A stretch of DNA of 64,000 bases from Szabonella sp046295215 (GCA_046295215.1 JBKBNP010000014.1:1-64000), one strand, 5' to 3'; positions 34,432 to 42,780 are shown, counted from the first letter of the stretch. Program-made: numbers and translations. Notes: a model not told the origin generated them from the letters alone.

Positions 34432-35079
34432 TCAGGGGGCCTTGTCATCCGTGGGGTCGTCCGTGGTGTCGTTTGCCGCCGGACCGCTGGCCGGGTTCGC
34501 GCCACGGTGTGCCGCCGCAGCTCCGAGGCTGTCGCGCAGGGAGGACAGGGCGGCAAAAGGCTTGAGGTCGCTGTCGCGCAGCGGGATGGTCTCATCAGGG
34601 GCAAAGACCGCCTCGCCCAGATCGGCCCCCGCCGCACGGGGATAGTCGGGCAGGGCGAGCGCAAGCGCCTCCATCGTCACCTCGCGCAGGTCGATGCGAT
34701 CGGGCATCGGTTCGGCGCTGTCATCCTCGGGCATCTCCGCTTCTTCGCCTTCAGGCCAGACCATGCCCTCGACATAGCGCCGCAGCACGGTGTTGGCGAC
34801 GCGCGTTTCTACCGGGGCCAGGGTCACGACACAGGGCTGGATCACCCGCGCCTCCAGCCGCGCCTCCAGTTCGAAATCGCCGTGTCCCGCCGGGCGGATC
34901 TCTCCGCACAGGCGCAGATGGGGCAGGGCCGAGAGGCCGAGCGCCTCGACCATCGCCCTGCGCCCTGGGGCATCAAGCGTGACGTCGAAGCGCAGCGGTT
35001 TGCGTGTGGGCAGGCCGCCCACGCGGAATGCGGGCGGAAAGGGCCCCGGGGGGGTGGGCTTGCCGGATTTCTGGGACAT
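34432..35079 (-). CDS. DUF177 (YceD-type) protein
   Basis: 215 residues. The family (YceD) is linked to 23S rRNA accumulation and is almost always encoded next to rpmF, as here. The middle block VEALGLSALPHLRLCGEIRP, the conserved Cys-Val-Val-Thr-Leu-x-Pro-Val in IQPCVVTLAPVETRV and the acidic segment EEAEMPEDDSAEPM followed by IDLREVTMEALALALPDYP are typical. The N-terminal 30 residues are Pro-rich. It is divergent from bamE with 154 bp between. The start at 35079 is the ATG that opens MSQKSGKPTPPG; no strong ribosome site is seen. Confidence 0.87.
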   Translation of the reverse strand: MSQKSGKPTPPGPFPPAFRVGGLPTRKPLRFDVTLDAPGRRAMVEALGLSALPHLRLCGEIRPAGHGDFELEARLEARVIQPCVVTLAPVETRVANTVLRRYVEGMVWPEGEEAEMPEDDSAEPMPDRIDLREVTMEALALALPDYPRAAGADLGEAVFAPDETIPLRDSDLKPFAALSSLRDSLGAAAAHRGANPASGPAANDTTDDPTDDKAP

Positions 35080-35233
35080 CTGCCACTCCGTTCTGATCCG
35101 ATCCGCGCCGGTGCGATCTGGCCCCGCGCGCTTTCCTTTGCTTGAACATGAAGCCGAGCTTCTGTAAGCCAAGGTGAATGCCGGAAAACCGGCTCGGGAT
35201 ACGGGGCTTGGCCCGGCAAGGCAAGGGGTGACG

Positions 35234-35755
35234 ATGCGACGTCGGGTTGGGCGAGGGCAATCTGGGCAGATGCGCGGCGCGCCCGGAGTGGCGGCAGGGG
35301 TTCGGGCAACGATTGTCAGGCTGTTCATGCTGGGTGCGTTGACGCTGGTTGTCGCCTGCGGACCCATCATCCGCAATCATGGATACATTCCTTCCGACGA
35401 CGATCTGGCGCGGCTGGAGGTCGGTGTGGATACGCGCGACAGCGTGGCGGCGGTGGTTGGCCGTCCCTCTGCGGCGGGTCTGCTGAACGATGACGGCTGG
35501 TATTATGTGCAAAGCCGCTGGCGTCACTATGGACCGGCTGCCCCGCGGGAGATCGACCGCCAGCTTGTCGCTATTTCGTTCAACCAGCGCGGCGTGGTCG
35601 AGAATATCGAGCGCTTCACGCTGGAGGATGGCCGGGTCGTGCCGCTGTCGCGCCGTGTGACCGAAACCAACATCAAGGGCGTGAGCGTGATCGGACAACT
35701 CCTGGGCAATCTCGGGGTGTTCAATCCGGGCCAGTTCCTCCAACGGCGGCCCTGA
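35234..35755 (+). CDS. bamE: Outer membrane assembly lipoprotein BamE (SmpA/OmlA)
   Basis: 173 residues. A lipobox LVVAC at about residues 38-42 marks acylation at Cys42, after a hydrophobic stretch MLGALTLVVAC. The mature domain has GVDTRDSVAAVVGRPSAAGL and WYYVQSRW, the SmpA/OmlA fold that supports the BamA complex. The start at 35234 has AAGGGG upstream but gives an unusually long n-region; internal ATGs closer to the hydrophobic core (for example MRGAPG) are possible. Divergent from the DUF177 gene; a GC hairpin follows. Confidence 0.9.
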   Translation: MRRRVGRGQSGQMRGAPGVAAGVRATIVRLFMLGALTLVVACGPIIRNHGYIPSDDDLARLEVGVDTRDSVAAVVGRPSAAGLLNDDGWYYVQSRWRHYGPAAPREIDRQLVAISFNQRGVVENIERFTLEDGRVVPLSRRVTETNIKGVSVIGQLLGNLGVFNPGQFLQRRP

Positions 35756-35764
35756 CGGTGGCTT

Positions 35765-35782
35765 GCCCCCGCTGCCGGGGGC
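35765..35782 (+). terminator. Hairpin after bamE
   Basis: Perfect 7-bp stem GCCCCCG-CTGC-CGGGGGC, 10 nt past the bamE stop, without a U-tract. Confidence 0.5.
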
Positions 35783-35841
35783 GGGCATAGTGCGGCCAAC
35801 TGGGTGACCGGACAGCCTCCGGCACCACAAAGGGGCCGCGC

Positions 35842-36582
35842 ATGCTGGCACTGGAAAAAGGCCGCTACCGCAGCCGACTCTGTTCGGGGGCGGAGGATAT
35901 CCGGGCCGCGCAGCGGTTGCGCTACCGCAGTTTCATTGATGCGCAGGGTGACGGGCTGGATGCGGACCGCTTTGACGACATCTGCCAGCATGTGCTGATC
36001 GAGGAGGAGGGCGTGGCCGGACCTGTAGGCTGCTTTCGCCTTCTTTCATTGCCGGACGGATCGGCGATCACGCAAAGCTATTCGGCACAGTTCTACGATC
36101 TTTCGGCACTGGCCGGAATCGGCGCGCCACTGCTGGAGCTTGGTCGTTTCTGCATCCGGGCCGACCGGATGGACCCCGACATCCTTCGTCTTGCCTGGGG
36201 CGCGCTGACCCGTTTCGTCGATGCGCGCAAGGTTGCGATGCTCTTTGGCTGTTCTTCCTTCCGTGGCACGGATCCGGCGCCCTATCGCGACGCTTTCGCC
36301 GTTCTGGGGGCGCGTCATCTGGCCCCCGAGGCGCGCAGGCCAGCCCCCCGCGCGCCCGAGACCTATGGCTTTGCCGCCGATCTGATCGGCCATGAGCCCG
36401 ACCCGCGCGAGGCGTTGCGGCGGATGCCGCCCCTGCTGCGCACCTATCTTCTGATGGGGGGATGGGTGAGCGACCATGCGGTGATCGACCGAGGGCTCGG
36501 CACGCTGCATGTGTTCACCGGGCTGGAGATCGGGGCCATTCCGCAGCAACGCGCACGACTGCTGCGCGGCGTCGCGGCCTGA
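35842..36582 (+). CDS. olsB: L-ornithine N-alpha-acyltransferase (OlsB-like)
   Basis: 246-residue acyl-ACP-dependent GNAT-fold enzyme. It forms lyso-ornithine lipid from ornithine and a 3-hydroxyacyl-ACP at the inner membrane. The N terminus has RAAQRLRYRSFIDAQGDGLD, then HVLIEEEG, VGCFRLLSLPDG and LELGRFCIRADR, a series characteristic of OlsB/hemolysin-like acyltransferases. The C-terminal part has LLRTYLLMGGWVSDHAVID. No olsA lies beside it; an LPLAT at 18.5 kb is a possible partner. Its stop (36582) abuts the stop of the convergent TfoX-C gene, so no intergenic terminator exists. Confidence 0.85.
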   Translation: MLALEKGRYRSRLCSGAEDIRAAQRLRYRSFIDAQGDGLDADRFDDICQHVLIEEEGVAGPVGCFRLLSLPDGSAITQSYSAQFYDLSALAGIGAPLLELGRFCIRADRMDPDILRLAWGALTRFVDARKVAMLFGCSSFRGTDPAPYRDAFAVLGARHLAPEARRPAPRAPETYGFAADLIGHEPDPREALRRMPPLLRTYLLMGGWVSDHAVIDRGLGTLHVFTGLEIGAIPQQRARLLRGVAA

Positions 36583-36948
36583 TCAGCCGCGCGGGGCCTT
36601 GGGGATCACGCCGATCTGATCCAGAATCGACTCCAGCGCACTTTGCGCCGGTCGGGTGGCCCTGGCTTTCAGCGCGTCGAAACGTTTGCGCAATGCGGTT
36701 TTTTCCGGTCCTTTGCAGTCGTTCCAGGGTCGGTCCTGCAAGCCCATCACCAGCACATAATAGCCGATGAAATGCGGCGCCGTGCCGGAGTCGATCAGCC
36801 GGAGATAGGCGGCATCGGCCCCGAGGGCGCGCAACTCCTCTGCCGTGCCGATTCCCGCACGCAGAAACGCCGCCTCTGTCGCAGGTCCGATGTTTCGGAT
36901 CGACGAGACGGGAGTTCCGGCGGGCAGGGGCGGGGCTGTGTCGGTCAT
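36583..36948 (-). CDS. TfoX C-terminal-domain protein
   Basis: 121 residues of the TfoX/Sxy C-terminal fold, a helix-hairpin-helix-like module: SIRNIGPATEAAFLRAGIGTAEEL then LRALGADAAY, followed by MGLQDRPWNDCKGPEKTALR. The N-terminal TfoX domain of competence regulators is missing, so it is a stand-alone C-domain protein; DNA-binding or competence roles are not established for such forms. It is exactly convergent with olsB (stops adjacent, no spacer). Confidence 0.85.
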   Translation of the reverse strand: MTDTAPPLPAGTPVSSIRNIGPATEAAFLRAGIGTAEELRALGADAAYLRLIDSGTAPHFIGYYVLVMGLQDRPWNDCKGPEKTALRKRFDALKARATRPAQSALESILDQIGVIPKAPRG

Positions 36949-37005
36949 CAGACCGTTCTGGAGCCCTGTCCCTCGGTGGTCAAGCCCGGCCTTGCGCCGC
37001 CCGGA

Positions 37006-37137
37006 TCAGATCGAGGCCCAGTCGCGAAAGATCGGCTGGCCCTGCTGCGGCGTCGTGGTGCCGGACTGCTGGCCCTGCTGCTGCTGGGGGGAAGGTTGGG
37101 TATCGCCTTGCTGCGGTTTAGCGGGCATTTTTGCCAT
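37006..37137 (-). CDS. 43-residue Gln/Pro-rich microprotein
   Basis: Encodes MAKMPAKPQQGDTQPSPQQQ, then a Gln/Thr/Pro-rich stretch, ending PIFRDWASI. No hydrophobic core, no signal peptide; probably disordered with a short C-terminal recognition motif FRDWASI. The start at 37137 has a modest upstream GGA at about 10 nt, and a stronger AGGAGG lies 20 nt upstream. It is unlike the surrounding antisense reading frames in composition, and the defined C-terminal motif suggests selection. I do not recognise a family. It lies between the TfoX-C gene and the Rrf2 regulator on the same strand. Confidence 0.55.
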   Translation of the reverse strand: MAKMPAKPQQGDTQPSPQQQQGQQSGTTTPQQGQPIFRDWASI

Positions 37138-37320
37138 TTGTCTGCATCCGTTTGCGGGGGCCTCCTGCCAAGGCTTGGTCCGCGTTGATTGTTTTTGGTC
37201 CTGCCGGGTCAGGCTGCGCTGACTTTATGGCGGATATGGGGCGATCTATGCGCAGGAAATGCCCCCCGCAAGGCAGCTTCGCCGGGACTGCGCGGGCTTT
37301 GGCTCACGGATTGAAACAAT

Positions 37321-37755
37321 TCAGGCGGCGCGTAACAGTTTCATCAAATCGTCATTGCCGGAGACCAGATCGCGCAATGTGACGCGGTCCAGCGTGGCAT
37401 AGAACGCCTCCAGCGCCTCGGCAAAGACGCATTTCAGCCGGCAGCAATCGCGCAGCGGGCATTCGCTGACCTCTGCCGCCATGCATTGCGTGAAGGGCAC
37501 CGTGCTTTCCAAGGCGCGGATGACCCGCCCGATCCGGATGTCCTCGGGCGGATGCGCCAGCCGCAACCCGCCCGACCGCCCGCGCACCGTGGCCAGAACA
37601 CCGTGCCGGGCAAGTTTATGGATCACCTGCGCGAGATGGTTTTCCGAGGCATTGCAGGCTGTCGCGACATCCTGCTTGCGCACGGTGCGACCGGGATTGG
37701 CGGCGCAATACATCAGCGTCCGCATGGCAAGGTTGCTTCGGGTGGTCAATCGCAT
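37321..37755 (-). CDS. Rrf2-family regulator, NsrR/RirA type
   Basis: 144 residues. The winged helix starts MRLTTRSNLAMRTLMYCAAN, with the recognition region NHLAQVIHKLARHGVLATVRGRSGGLRLAHP. Cysteines follow C-x7-C-x5-C (CMAAEVSECPLRDCC), the spacing of the [Fe-S] ligands in RirA; the helix sequence is nearer NsrR. It should bind an iron-sulfur cluster and sense NO, iron or oxygen. It is divergent from the glycogen operon across 356 bp that includes an FNR-like box 74 bp before its start. The start at 37755 follows AAGG. Confidence 0.85.
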   Translation of the reverse strand: MRLTTRSNLAMRTLMYCAANPGRTVRKQDVATACNASENHLAQVIHKLARHGVLATVRGRSGGLRLAHPPEDIRIGRVIRALESTVPFTQCMAAEVSECPLRDCCRLKCVFAEALEAFYATLDRVTLRDLVSGNDDLMKLLRAA

Positions 37756-37828
37756 GGCAGGGCCTTCTCGGGATCGGGCAACGGGCACATTCCAGTGTGA
37801 TCCTCTTGCGCGAAAGGTCGCCCTGCCA

Positions 37829-37840
37829 TGATCCAGATCA
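37829..37840. promoter_or_regulatory. FNR/NnrR-like box
   Basis: TGATCCAGATCA carries TGAT-N4-ATCA, the core of the FNR/Dnr consensus TTGAT-N4-ATCAA, with the outermost T and A replaced. It lies 74 bp upstream of the Rrf2 regulator start. Confidence 0.45.
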
Positions 37841-37925
37841 GTTTTATCCCCATGCTGTGAATTCGGGCAAAATGCTCCATTCCGGTCGATTGCGGGTTTG
37901 ACAGGATGATCCGGTGAGTGGCCTG

Positions 37926-37935
37926 AAACCGGTTT
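37926..37935. promoter_or_regulatory. LacI-type palindrome AAACCGGTTT upstream of glgP
   Basis: Perfect 10-bp palindrome, in context GAAACCGGTTTG. It matches the symmetric form of the operator found at lacI and aglE (CAAA-n-CGGTTTG). 177 bp upstream of glgP. Confidence 0.45.
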
Positions 37936-37986
37936 GGGATTGGGTATTCTCGAAAACTTCTTGATTCATCTCATTTTCCGGGTAGA

Positions 37987-38000
37987 TGGTTGCGCTAACA
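37987..38000. promoter_or_regulatory. TGTTAGCGCTAACA-like palindrome upstream of glgP
   Basis: TGGTTGCGCTAACA matches 12 of 14 positions of the palindrome found at both gap genes. It would overlap the -10 of a possible promoter at 37961-37988. Confidence 0.5.
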
Positions 38001-38002
38001 TG

Positions 38003-38014
38003 AAAGCGGTTTGA
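38003..38014. promoter_or_regulatory. LacI-type operator AAAGCGGTTTGA upstream of glgP
   Basis: A 12-mer identical to the one before aglE (63236-63247), and one base different from the one before lacI (63048-63059). It lies 98 bp before the glgP start, 2 bp from the previous palindrome. Confidence 0.55.
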
Positions 38015-38066
38015 CTGGCGAAAAGTCTGCCCGCTTTGTGGCCGCTTGTCAGGGCGACCGGTGCCG

Positions 38067-38094
38067 GGCAAGAGTTGTATCTATGTCTCTTGCC
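38067..38094 (+). other. Leader hairpin before glgP
   Basis: Perfect 8-bp stem GGCAAGAG / CTCTTGCC with a 12-nt loop, 18 nt before the glgP ATG. Flanking CCG/CGG can extend it with one bulge. It may mask or replace a normal ribosome site, which is not visible here. Confidence 0.55.
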
Positions 38095-38111
38095 GGTCCG
38101 TCCGGCCCAGT

Positions 38112-40556
38112 ATGGAATCGTTTCCGGTGAACAAACCCTTTCCGCCCTCCGCCCCGCCCTCCGTTCCGCTGGCAGATCTGCCGGCGGACGCCCTGCGCGA
38201 TGATGTTCTGCGCCACCTGACCTACACGCTTGGCAAGGATGTGCCGCATGCCACGCGCTATGACTGGCGCATGGCCCTGTCGCATGCCGTGCGCGACCGG
38301 ATCGTGGGGCCGTGGTTCCGCTCCACCCGCCGGACCTGGGCCGAGGGGCGCAAGCGGGTGCATTACCTGTCGATGGAATTCCTGATCGGCCGCATTCTTG
38401 AGGATGCGGTGGTCAACATCGGGCTGGATGACACGGTGCGCGAGGTGATGGCGGGGCTGGGGCAGGACTACCGCGCGCTGGTGGAGGATGAACCGGACGC
38501 GGCACTTGGCAATGGGGGGCTGGGGCGGCTTGCCGCCTGTTTCATGGAATCGATGGCAACGCTGGGGTGTCCCGCCTATGGCTATGGCATCCGCTATGAA
38601 CATGGATTGTTCCGCCAGCGGTTCGAGGGCGGGTTTCAGGTCGAAACGCCCGAGGACTGGCTGTCGCAGGCGCATCCTTGGGAATTTGCCCGCCCCGAGG
38701 CGGCCTATGTGATCCCCTTCAAGGGGCAGGTCGAAACCCGGGACGGGCGCGAGGTCTGGGTGCCGGGCGAAACCGTCATCGCCTCGGCCTTCGATACGCC
38801 GGTGGTGGGCTGGCAGGGCAAATGGGCCAACACGCTGCGGCTCTGGGGGGCCAAGGCCACGACGCAATTCGATCTGGAGCGGTTCAACCGGGGCGATTAT
38901 GCCGCCGCCGCCGAACCCGAGGCGCTGGCGCGAACGCTGTCCCGAGTCCTCTACCCCGACGACACCACCTATCAGGGCAAGGAATTGCGCCTGAAACAGG
39001 AGTTTTTCCTGACCTCTGCCGCCTTGCAGGACATCCTGCGGCGTCATCTGTCGGCAGGGCATTCGCTGGCCTCGCTGCCCGCGCATGTGGCGATCCAGAT
39101 GAACGACACCCATCCCGCGATTGCGGGGCCGGAACTGATCCGCCTGCTGGTGGATGAACAGGGCATGGAGTTCTACGAGGCGCTGGAAATTGCGCGCGCC
39201 TGTCTGGGCTATACCAACCACACGCTGCTGCCCGAGGCGCTGGAACGCTGGGCGACCTTCACCTTCGGCAATGTGCTGCCGCGCCATATGCAGATCATTG
39301 AACGGATCGACGGCTGGCATCGCCGCAACTGGCCCGCCCGGCCACATTATGTGGGCATTGTGAAGCACCACGAGGTGCGGATGGGGGAACTGGCCTTCAT
39401 CATGGCCAAGAAGGTGAATGGCGTCTCGGCGCTGCATACCGATCTCATCAAGGCGAACCTCTTTCCCGAGTTGAACAAGCTGCATCCCGACAGGATCGTG
39501 AACCAGACCAATGGCGTGACGCCACGCCGCTGGCTGCGCATGTGCAACCGCCCGCTTGCCGGGCTGATCACCGAGACGATTGGCGCAGGGTGGGAGGATC
39601 ACCTTGACCGTCTGCGCGAACTGGAACCGCATGTGGATGATGCGGGGTTCCGCACAGCCTTTGATGCCGCCAAGCGGCAGAACAAGGTGGCACTTGCGGG
39701 CTGGCTGGCTGAAGAAGGGGGGGTGAAGGTCAACCCTGATGCCATCTTCGACGTTCAGATCAAGCGGATCCACGAATACAAACGCCAATTGCTCAACGTC
39801 CTGCAGGCCGTGGCGCAGTGGAAGGCAATCCATGACAGTCCCAATGCCGACTGGGTGCCGCGTCTGCGCGTCTTTGGGGGCAAGGCGGCCCCCGGTTATG
39901 CCGTTGCAAAGGAAATAATCCACCTGATCAATGATGTAGCGGTCGTTCTGAATGCAGATCCGGCCACGCGTGATTTGTTGCAAATCGCTTATCCCGCCAA
40001 TTACAACGTCTCGATGGCGGAACGTCTGATCCCGGCCTCGGACCTGTCAGAACAGATCTCCACCGCAGGCAAGGAAGCGTCGGGCACCGGCAACATGAAA
40101 TTCATGATGAACGGCGCGCCAACCATCGGCACCCTGGACGGTGCCAATGTCGAGATTTTGCAGGAAGTGGGGGCCGAGAACTTTTTCCTCTTCGGCCTGA
40201 CCGCCGCCGAGGTGGTGAAGCGCCGCGCGGATCACGACCATTCGCGCAAGGCGATCGAGGCGAGCCGGCCCTTGCAGGATGTGCTGCAAATGATCGCGGA
40301 AGGGCAGTTTTCGCCCGATCAGCCCGACCGCTATCATGGCCTGGTGCATAGGATCTGGCATCACGACTATTTCCTCGTCGCCGCCGATTTCGACGCCTAC
40401 GATGCGGCACAGGGGGAGGTGGACCGCGCCTATGCCGACCGCGACCGCTGGCTGCGGATGGCGGCCCTGAACACGGCCCGGTCGGGATTTTTCTCCTCCG
40501 ACCGCACGATACGGAGTTACATGGATCAGATATGGTCGGTTGAATCGGCCGTCTGA
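38112..40556 (+). CDS. glgP: Glycogen phosphorylase
   Basis: 814 residues. Releases glucose-1-phosphate from glycogen. Signature blocks include HYLSMEFLIGRIL, ALGNGGLGRLAACFMESMAT, GVTPRRWL and the PLP-Lys block GTGNMKFMMNGAPTIGTLDG. The start at 38112 lacks a clear Shine-Dalgarno, and a GTG 15 nt inside is possible; a hairpin lies just upstream. It is the first gene of glgP-glgB-glgC-glgA-glgX-pgm, so breakdown and synthesis enzymes share one transcript. glgB starts 19 nt after the stop. Confidence 0.96.
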   Translation: MESFPVNKPFPPSAPPSVPLADLPADALRDDVLRHLTYTLGKDVPHATRYDWRMALSHAVRDRIVGPWFRSTRRTWAEGRKRVHYLSMEFLIGRILEDAVVNIGLDDTVREVMAGLGQDYRALVEDEPDAALGNGGLGRLAACFMESMATLGCPAYGYGIRYEHGLFRQRFEGGFQVETPEDWLSQAHPWEFARPEAAYVIPFKGQVETRDGREVWVPGETVIASAFDTPVVGWQGKWANTLRLWGAKATTQFDLERFNRGDYAAAAEPEALARTLSRVLYPDDTTYQGKELRLKQEFFLTSAALQDILRRHLSAGHSLASLPAHVAIQMNDTHPAIAGPELIRLLVDEQGMEFYEALEIARACLGYTNHTLLPEALERWATFTFGNVLPRHMQIIERIDGWHRRNWPARPHYVGIVKHHEVRMGELAFIMAKKVNGVSALHTDLIKANLFPELNKLHPDRIVNQTNGVTPRRWLRMCNRPLAGLITETIGAGWEDHLDRLRELEPHVDDAGFRTAFDAAKRQNKVALAGWLAEEGGVKVNPDAIFDVQIKRIHEYKRQLLNVLQAVAQWKAIHDSPNADWVPRLRVFGGKAAPGYAVAKEIIHLINDVAVVLNADPATRDLLQIAYPANYNVSMAERLIPASDLSEQISTAGKEASGTGNMKFMMNGAPTIGTLDGANVEILQEVGAENFFLFGLTAAEVVKRRADHDHSRKAIEASRPLQDVLQMIAEGQFSPDQPDRYHGLVHRIWHHDYFLVAADFDAYDAAQGEVDRAYADRDRWLRMAALNTARSGFFSSDRTIRSYMDQIWSVESAV

Positions 40557-40575
40557 GGACGGAACAGGGGGCGGA

Positions 40576-42780
40576 ATGGGCAAGGGCAACACGACGGACG
40601 GACTGTCCCCCGAGGTTGCTGCGGCTATTGTGTCCGGCGCGCATGGGGATCCGTTCTCGGTTCTGGGGCTGCATCCGATGGGCAAGGGTTGGCAGGTTCG
40701 CGCGCTGATGCCGGGGGCGGAGCTGCTGGAGGTGGTGACCGAGAGCGCCATCATCCCCGCGCGCCCGGTTGCCGATGCGCCGGGCCTGTTCACCGCCGAT
40801 CTGCCTGCCCGCGTGGCCTACCGCCTGCGCGCCAGCGGCCGTGGCGCGACCTGGGAGGTTGACGACCCCTTCCGCTTCGGCCCCGTTCTGGGCGAGTTGG
40901 ACGAATACCTTCTGGGCGAAGGCACACATCTGCGGCTTTGGGCGGCACTGGGGGCGCATCCGGTCACGCATGAAGGCGCGGCGGGCGTGCATTTCGCGGT
41001 CTGGGCGCCCAATGCGTCGCGTGTGTCGGTGGTGGGGGAGTTCAACCTCTGGGACGGCCGCCGCGCGCCGATGCGCAGGCGGGGGGCAACGGGGGTTTGG
41101 GAAATCTTTCTGCCGGGCGTGACCGAGGGCACGGCCTATAAATATGAAATCCGGGCAGCGGATGGGGCGGTCCTGCCGCTGAAGGCCGATCCTGTGGGTT
41201 TCGGGTCGGAACATCCGCCCGCCAATGCCAGCGTGGTGCGCTCTCTGGGGCCGGGCAACTGGACCGATGGCGACTGGATGGCGGCGCGGGGCGGGGCCAA
41301 TTCCATTGACGCTGCCATCTCGGTCTATGAGGTGCATCTGGGGTCGTGGAAGCGCGCGCCGGGGGACAGGATGCTGTCCTATACCGAACTTGCCGATCAA
41401 TTGGTCACATATGTCCGTGACATGGGATTCACCCATATCGAGCTGATGCCCGTGTCGGAATTCCCCTTTGACGGATCCTGGGGCTATCAGCCGGTGGGGC
41501 TGTTCGCCCCCACGATCCGGCATGGCACGCCGGCCGAGTTCCGCACCTTTGTCGATGCGGCCCACCGGGCGGGGATCGGCGTGCTGCTGGACTGGGTGCC
41601 GGGGCATTTTCCCACCGATGCGCATGGGCTGGGGCGGTTCGACGGCACCGCACTTTACGAACATGCCGACCCGCGTGAAGGGTTCCATCAGGACTGGAAC
41701 ACGCTGATCTTCAACTATGGAAGGGCCGAGGTTGCAAATTACCTGACGGCCAATGCACTTTACTGGCTGGAGGAATACCACCTCGACGGGCTGCGCGTGG
41801 ATGCCGTGGCCTCCATGCTCTACCGCGATTACAGCCGCGAGGATGGCCAATGGCTGCCCAATCGCGATGGCGGGCGCGAGAATTACGAGGCCATTGCCCT
41901 GTTGCAGCGCGTCAATATCGAGGCTTACGGCACGTGCCCCGGCATCATGACGGTGGCCGAGGAAAGCACGGCCTTTCCGGGCGTGTCGCGCCCGGTCAAC
42001 CATGGCGGGCTCGGCTTCGGGTTCAAATGGAACATGGGCTGGATGAATGACACGCTGGCCTATATGGGCCGCGACCCGATCTACCGCAAATTCCACCACC
42101 ACCAGATGACCTTCGGGCTGCATTACGCCTGGTCGGAAAACTACATCCTGCCGATCAGCCATGACGAGGTGGTGCATGGCAAGGGGTCCATGCTGGAACG
42201 GATGCCGGGGGCGGAATGGGAGAAATTCGCCAATCTGCGCGCCTATTACGGCTATATGTGGGGCCATCCGGGCAAGAAGCTGCTGTTTCAGGGCTGTGAA
42301 TTCGCGCAAAGCCGCGAATGGGCGCATGGCCGCAGCCTTGACTGGCACGAGCTGGATCTGCCTGACCGGGGGCATCTGCACCGGGGCGTGCAGGCGCTGG
42401 TGCGCGATCTGAACCACCTCTATCGCGCGACGCCCGCGCTTTACCGTCATGACACGCGGCCCGAGGGCTTCACATGGATTGCGTCCAATGAAGCCGAGGA
42501 GGGCTGGTTCGCCTGGGCGCGCTTTGGCGATGCGGGCGACGCGCCGGTGGTGGTTGCCGTCAACATGACGCCGCTGGCGCGCGAGGTGCGGCTGGGTCTG
42601 CCGCGCGCGGGCCATTGGGCCGAAGTGCTGAACACCGATGCGGGTGTTTATGGGGGGGGGAACCGGGGCAATCTGGGGGGTGTGGAGGCCGAACCGGTTG
42701 CAGCCTTTGCGCAGGACCACTCGGCACGGGTTCTGCTGCCGCCACTGGCGGCGATGTTCCTGCGGGCGGATCAGGGATGA
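40576..42780 (+). CDS. glgB: 1,4-alpha-glucan branching enzyme
   Basis: 734 residues, GH13. Introduces alpha-1,6 branches into glycogen. N-terminal carbohydrate-binding modules (about 1-210), then the barrel with DWVPGHFPTDAHGLGRFDG, GLRVDAVASMLYRDYSR (nucleophile Asp), AEESTAFPGVSRP (acid/base Glu) and LPISHDEVVHGKGSML. The start at 40576 follows GGGGGCGGA; an upstream TTG in frame is not supported. 37 nt separate it from glgC. Confidence 0.97.
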   Translation: MGKGNTTDGLSPEVAAAIVSGAHGDPFSVLGLHPMGKGWQVRALMPGAELLEVVTESAIIPARPVADAPGLFTADLPARVAYRLRASGRGATWEVDDPFRFGPVLGELDEYLLGEGTHLRLWAALGAHPVTHEGAAGVHFAVWAPNASRVSVVGEFNLWDGRRAPMRRRGATGVWEIFLPGVTEGTAYKYEIRAADGAVLPLKADPVGFGSEHPPANASVVRSLGPGNWTDGDWMAARGGANSIDAAISVYEVHLGSWKRAPGDRMLSYTELADQLVTYVRDMGFTHIELMPVSEFPFDGSWGYQPVGLFAPTIRHGTPAEFRTFVDAAHRAGIGVLLDWVPGHFPTDAHGLGRFDGTALYEHADPREGFHQDWNTLIFNYGRAEVANYLTANALYWLEEYHLDGLRVDAVASMLYRDYSREDGQWLPNRDGGRENYEAIALLQRVNIEAYGTCPGIMTVAEESTAFPGVSRPVNHGGLGFGFKWNMGWMNDTLAYMGRDPIYRKFHHHQMTFGLHYAWSENYILPISHDEVVHGKGSMLERMPGAEWEKFANLRAYYGYMWGHPGKKLLFQGCEFAQSREWAHGRSLDWHELDLPDRGHLHRGVQALVRDLNHLYRATPALYRHDTRPEGFTWIASNEAEEGWFAWARFGDAGDAPVVVAVNMTPLAREVRLGLPRAGHWAEVLNTDAGVYGGGNRGNLGGVEAEPVAAFAQDHSARVLLPPLAAMFLRADQG

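Larger units (their letters stand above)
37756..38111. other. Regulatory region between the Rrf2 gene and glgP
   Basis: 356 bp without genes but with dense signals: an FNR-like box (37829), two LacI-type half-palindromes (37926, 38003), a GC-centred palindrome (37987) and a leader hairpin (38067). A possible glgP promoter is TTGATT (37961-37966), 16-bp spacer, TAGATG (37983-37988), whose -10 overlaps the palindrome at 37987. All are listed separately or below. Confidence 0.6.

Noticed and set aside
37110..37140. Nine-codon ORF overlapping the start of the QP-rich microprotein
   Set aside because: Too short and out of frame; AGGAGG is 13 nt away. It could be a leader peptide but nothing supports it.
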